A program made the position numbers and the translations under genes. A stretch of DNA of 17,648 bases, taken from NCBI RefSeq assembly GCF_009017495.1, contig NZ_CP044988.1:1-17648 (forward strand), in the 5' to 3' direction. Within the stretch, counting starts at the first letter, position 1; each line of letters begins with the position of its first letter. Positions 14,054 through 17,648 of the stretch are shown here, piece by piece. Source of the DNA: Deinococcus sp. AJ005 (GTDB lineage Bacteria > Deinococcota > Deinococci > Deinococcales > Deinococcaceae). Below the pieces are notes generated by a model that did not search any database, was not told the origin of the DNA, and was given only the letters and a program-made list of their open reading frames with translations.

Positions 14054-15478
14054 ATGAAAAACCCAGAGCAGGGCAGCTTTACCGATATGGTAAGGCAAGA
14101 CGCCCGTGTAGCGCAAGATTTAGTTACAGTTACCCCCACCCTCACCCCCCGTCAGGCAGACCGGGCGACGAAGTATCTCGCCATGCTCAACCGGGAGGCC
14201 GCGCCCGATGATGCTGCTGGCACAGTCCTAGTGGCAGCGCCGGATGTGATCGAGCGGCCCGCGCGCAAGGGTTACGCCGAGCTGTCCGCCGAGCGAGTTG
14301 AGCGCCGGACCAAAAGCAAGGCGCACCACCGGGCCGCGAGGAAGCCCGCGCCGCCCGCCGTGGAGGCCACAGAGGGCGAGGACAGCGCGAACGGCCCCGC
14401 CCTGTGGCTGCTGGACGCCTTGCAGTTCTGCGAGCAGCAAGACGCCCAGGTGCAGACCGAGCGGGCCAGGGTCTTTGTCACGCAGAAGGTGCAGCGCCAA
14501 CCCCTGCCCCGTCTGTCCGAGTTGCTGGCGCTGGAGCTGTTCCGTCCCAAGCGGGGAAAAGGATTTGGGACTGCTGGCGCTGGAGCCTTGGCTGTGCGGC
14601 TATACGAGCTGGCGCGGGTCTTCCTGGCCGCCCGCCTGTACCTGTACGACAAGGACGGCCATCCCCCCAAGCAAGTCGTGATGCACCTGTGCGCCGAACT
14701 GCTGGCCGAGTCGCTGGGGATCTGTGACAACACCATGCGGGAGTGGACGGCCCAGCTCACGGCCAAAGGCTTCGTGTACGCCCGCCATCACTACACCAGC
14801 ATGACCGGCAAGGACGGGCAGCGCATGACGGCCATTGACGGCACGCTGTACGCCGTCAGCCTGGCCCCCGGCCACGTGGCCCGCCTGAGATACCACGACT
14901 ACAAACGCCAGTACCGGGACCTGGACGCGGACAAGGCAGCAGGCAAGACGGCGTACAACGCGATTCTCAACGCCGAGAGGCGATTCCAGGAGGCCCAGAT
15001 TTTAGAATGCGTACAGGACGATCAATTTTTTATTGAGGGGTCATCAAATCCCACAGGGCAGATGCAGGCTGAACTGCTCGAACAGCTTAGGAGATGGGCC
15101 GTTATTCCAGGAAATATTGACACCCAAAACCCGTTAAAACATGACCCCGCAATAAACGACGCTGCCCAGGCCGAACGGCTGCTGAATGGCGTGCAGGACG
15201 TGGTTTTCCTGCTGCCCACCTTGCTGGAAGCGCACAAGTCGAAACGGGCGGCACTGGTGGGGATGATGGGCGCGGCCCTGGCACGCGATCTGAAAGACTC
15301 TCACAGCCGGTTGTACTACTGCAAAGTGATCTGGCAGGCGTGGCAGGCCGAGATCGAGGGGCGGGATGGATTGCAGGCGCTGGCCGCCCAATTGCAGCGC
15401 CTGGAGGTGGATAGACGCGAGTGGAAGGGCTTGAGAAGGCCAGCGGCGCTGTTGGCCAGCCGACTTCAGATGGCATAA
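14054..15478 (+). CDS. Probable plasmid replication protein with internal helix-turn-helix region
   Basis: 474 residues. The N-terminus (about 1-110) is polar and Ala/Arg-rich. The central part (about 115-275) is globular and includes a helix-turn-helix-like segment (LCAELLAESLGICDNTMREW, then TAQLTAKGFVYARHHY) of the winged-helix type seen in plasmid initiators. The C-terminal part is helical (ERLLNGVQDVVFLLPTLLEA, SRLYYCKVIWQAWQAEIEG). I cannot name the family with certainty; the role is inferred from the DNA-binding pattern, size, plasmid context and lack of any other initiator in the window. AAGGA lies about 11 nt before the ATG. Codons from about 14995 to 15150 are locally AT-richer than the rest, suggesting past recombination inside the gene. 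Confidence 0.5.
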   Translation: MKNPEQGSFTDMVRQDARVAQDLVTVTPTLTPRQADRATKYLAMLNREAAPDDAAGTVLVAAPDVIERPARKGYAELSAERVERRTKSKAHHRAARKPAPPAVEATEGEDSANGPALWLLDALQFCEQQDAQVQTERARVFVTQKVQRQPLPRLSELLALELFRPKRGKGFGTAGAGALAVRLYELARVFLAARLYLYDKDGHPPKQVVMHLCAELLAESLGICDNTMREWTAQLTAKGFVYARHHYTSMTGKDGQRMTAIDGTLYAVSLAPGHVARLRYHDYKRQYRDLDADKAAGKTAYNAILNAERRFQEAQILECVQDDQFFIEGSSNPTGQMQAELLEQLRRWAVIPGNIDTQNPLKHDPAINDAAQAERLLNGVQDVVFLLPTLLEAHKSKRAALVGMMGAALARDLKDSHSRLYYCKVIWQAWQAEIEGRDGLQALAAQLQRLEVDRREWKGLRRPAALLASRLQMA

Positions 15479-15517
15479 AAGTAGCTTCTATGGTGGAAAC
15501 TATTAGCGGAGGTGCCT

Positions 15518-16927
15518 GTGCGAATAAAAAGTTTTACTATGAACGATGTCACTTGCTTTTCTAGAATCGATATGGATTTTGTTAAAGATGATAAGCCAGC
15601 ACGATGGATAATTATCTTGGGTGAAAATGGAACCGGCAAGAGTACCATATTAAAAATGCTTGCCCTGAGTTTGCTCGGTGACCGTATGTCTCTTGATATA
15701 GTCGATAGAGTGCAAATTGCTAGATTTAAACGTAATAGTTCAAAATCATTGCCAAGTACTTTACTCAAAGTAACTCCTAATACACGCGACAAAAACAAAA
15801 TAAGAGGAAAGACGTCCTATTCTTCGGTATTTATTATATATATTAATTCCGGTAGAAACACAGGCGTTAAGTTAGGGATCCCAGCCACTACTAGCTTTGT
15901 TAATGGTGAAGCAGAATTCGATAGACTTTCTAAAACTATGCATTCGGAAGATATTACATCAGGATGGTTTAGTGCAGGCTATGGGCCTTGGCGGCGTGCC
16001 CCTAGTACTGTAACCACTGGTAGACGTGATGATCACGACATTTTACTACAGACTAAGTCAGGTAGATTTGCATCATTATTCATAGATGATATATCACTCT
16101 CAACTTTTAGTAATTGGATAATTGATTTAGAATATAGGGTTCTAAAAGATCCAAGCGATGCGTGGAGCAAAAATATGATGGATATAGCTATAAGCGTGTT
16201 GGAAATATCCCTAAAAGGTTTAAAATTTGAAGGCATAAGTCAAAATAGAGAGATATTGTTTAAGGGACCTGACGGTATTATTGCTATGGAACAGCTTAGT
16301 GATGGGTATAGAAGTATAGCGGCTTGGTCTGGAGATTTGGCAAAAAGATTGATTGAAGCCTACCCCGAATCTAAAGATCCTCTAAGAGAGGAGGGTGTAG
16401 TGCTAATAGATGAGATAGATATACATTTACATCCCAAATGGCAACGTGAAATTGTTGAACATACTAGAGAATTATTTCCTAATTTACAATTTATAGTAAC
16501 TTCTCATAGTCCATTTGTAGCTCAAGATGTAACAGATGAAGACAAGCTTTTTATCACATATAGAAATGAAAATGGGGTAGATATAAAAGAATGGGATATA
16601 CCGATAGGAGGATGGCGTGTTGATCAAATCTTGACAAGTAAGCTTTTCGGCCTCAAAACAACTAGAAATGAAAATATCGAGACTAAGGAAGTGGAGAGGA
16701 AAAATCTTTTGGAGAGTATGTACAATCCGAAAATACTATTTTCTAAAGAAGATGAGGATAAGCTAAAAAAAGTTGAAAAATGGCTCGATGACAATAGGTC
16801 TGCACCAGTAGGAGAAGATTTTGGCGGATTCTACTCGGCTGCCGACAAGTTTTTAGATCTCTTGGAAAAAAAGGTGGCAAAAGAGAATGCGCCAAGTAAT
16901 ACGTCTACCGATACCGACGATTCTTAG
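15518..16927 (+). CDS. ptuA: Septu-like defence ATPase (PtuA)
   Basis: AAA/ABC-type ATPase of about 469 residues that in Septu systems binds the PtuB nuclease and holds it in check until phage attack. Walker A GENGTGKST is at 35-43, an ABC signature-like QLSDGYRS starts at 259, Walker B VVLIDEIDIHLHP carries Asp298-Glu299, and the H-loop TSHSP includes His330. There is no long SMC/RecN-type coiled coil between the Walker motifs. The last 100 residues are charged. GTG 15518 is chosen because GGAGG (15508-15512) lies 5 nt upstream; a GTG at 15512 would sit on the ribosome site itself. AT-rich, unlike the replication-type gene ending 39 nt before. The HNH gene overlapping its 3' end makes Septu more likely than an OLD-type or lone ATPase. 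No retron reverse transcriptase is visible beside it. Confidence 0.85.
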   Translation: MRIKSFTMNDVTCFSRIDMDFVKDDKPARWIIILGENGTGKSTILKMLALSLLGDRMSLDIVDRVQIARFKRNSSKSLPSTLLKVTPNTRDKNKIRGKTSYSSVFIIYINSGRNTGVKLGIPATTSFVNGEAEFDRLSKTMHSEDITSGWFSAGYGPWRRAPSTVTTGRRDDHDILLQTKSGRFASLFIDDISLSTFSNWIIDLEYRVLKDPSDAWSKNMMDIAISVLEISLKGLKFEGISQNREILFKGPDGIIAMEQLSDGYRSIAAWSGDLAKRLIEAYPESKDPLREEGVVLIDEIDIHLHPKWQREIVEHTRELFPNLQFIVTSHSPFVAQDVTDEDKLFITYRNENGVDIKEWDIPIGGWRVDQILTSKLFGLKTTRNENIETKEVERKNLLESMYNPKILFSKEDEDKLKKVEKWLDDNRSAPVGEDFGGFYSAADKFLDLLEKKVAKENAPSNTSTDTDDS

Positions 16928-17648
16928 AGACAATTATCAGGATTGGACTGATGAACTTTGTCAAGCTCGCACTGATTACTATGCAGATTTACATTTATAT
17001 AAGACACGTGCTATTTCTAGTGAACCGAGTAAGCCGAAAGCTAAAACTGAACGATATGCACATAAGAAAGTCAAAGAAAATTTAATCCAAATGTTTGGTA
17101 AAAAGTGCGCTTACTGCGAATCGAAAGTTGATCATGTAAGTTATAGACAAGTAGAGCATTTTAGGCCTCAATCTATATACCCCTCCCTAGCATACAAATG
17201 GGAAAACCTACTATTTGCATGTCAAAGATGCAATTGCGAATACAAGAATGCGTCCTTCCCAATAAATGATGGAATACAGCCAACTGAAAACGCAAGTAAT
17301 CCCTATTTGCCAGATGATTTAGATGATAATTTATTGATTGATCCTTGCTCAGATAATCCTGATGACCATATAGATTTTTCTAGAGAAATACCCGTCGGTA
17401 AGACTGTGCGAGGCCAGTACTCTATTGCTGTGTATGGACTCTGGAGAGATGATCTTAATGAAGAGAGAAGAAATCGTATCCGTGAGATACAAGCTATTTT
17501 AGCATTATATATCAATGCAAAATCTGATAAGAATCAATCATCGCTATCTAGATGTGAATTACTCATAAAAACTTACATACATCAAGATTCTATCTATTCT
17601 GCTTATATGATAACCCAGGTTAAAAATTCACTCGTCGCAGCAGATTTT
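16887..17648 (+). CDS. ptuB: Septu-like HNH endonuclease (PtuB), cut by the window edge
   Basis: Open from ATG 16887 to the last base: 254 codons without a stop, so the 3' end is missing. The zinc-bound HNH (beta-beta-alpha metal) core is clear: KCAYCES with Cys74 and Cys77, VEHFRP with His91 as the likely catalytic histidine, and ACQRCN with Cys112, Cys115 and Asn116. NPYLPDD and LLIDPCSDNPDDH follow, as in PtuB-type HNH proteins. It overlaps the ptuA 3' end by 41 bp in another frame, and AAGGTGG lies about 9 nt before the ATG, so translation is probably coupled. In Septu the nuclease degrades nucleic acid once released from ATPase control. Known PtuB proteins are of similar size, so little is probably missing. 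Confidence 0.85.
   Translation, partial: MRQVIRLPIPTILRDNYQDWTDELCQARTDYYADLHLYKTRAISSEPSKPKAKTERYAHKKVKENLIQMFGKKCAYCESKVDHVSYRQVEHFRPQSIYPSLAYKWENLLFACQRCNCEYKNASFPINDGIQPTENASNPYLPDDLDDNLLIDPCSDNPDDHIDFSREIPVGKTVRGQYSIAVYGLWRDDLNEERRNRIREIQAILALYINAKSDKNQSSLSRCELLIKTYIHQDSIYSAYMITQVKNSLVAADF

Overview
The window looks like part of a plasmid (or plasmid-derived element) of a Deinococcus-type bacterium. This is inferred, not tested by search. The backbone is GC-rich, several backbone genes have a TAnnnT -10 box only 6 nt before the start codon (leaderless transcription, common in Deinococcus), and the integrase, partition, relaxase and replication-type genes form a plasmid set. Two AT-rich defence cassettes are set into this backbone.

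Layout, left to right. Positions 1-292: AT-rich non-coding DNA. 293-1246: tyrosine recombinase. 1303-5579: AT-rich type III restriction-modification operon (mod, res, 4-bp overlap). 5612-6543, minus strand: compact parA plus ribbon-helix-helix partner, flanked at both ends by copies of a GAAAGAT box that are good candidates for operator/centromere sites. 6609-7818, minus: two hypothetical genes and one apparently frameshifted remnant. 7819-8326: hairpin-rich non-coding block, then a strong promoter. 8327-9577, plus: three small hypothetical genes. 9588-9818: terminator and probable oriT. 9819-13444: mobilisation operon (ribbon-helix-helix accessory protein, relaxase, VirD4/TraG-like coupling protein). 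No mating-pore genes are present, so the element is at least mobilisable. 13467-13685: small AT-rich gene. 13720-13875, minus: a 51-residue secreted-peptide precursor. 14054-15478: probable replication protein. 15518 to the right edge: AT-rich Septu-like pair, an AAA/ABC-type ATPase (PtuA) and an HNH nuclease (PtuB), the latter cut by the edge.

The least expected object is the 51-residue gene at 13720-13875. It has a strong Shine-Dalgarno sequence, a classical signal peptide, and a mature part that is essentially two copies of the 11-residue unit AGNQNEFAFAA joined by eight residues. All four nucleotide differences between the DNA copies are silent, which points to selection on the peptide. 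It lies between the mobilisation and replication genes, divergent from the latter. A secreted signal, a small antimicrobial or a self-assembling peptide are all possible; the function is unknown.

Reading of the whole: a mobile replicon with its own partition and transfer genes carries two anti-phage systems acquired from a lower-GC source, each placed just after the stop codon of a GC-rich backbone gene.
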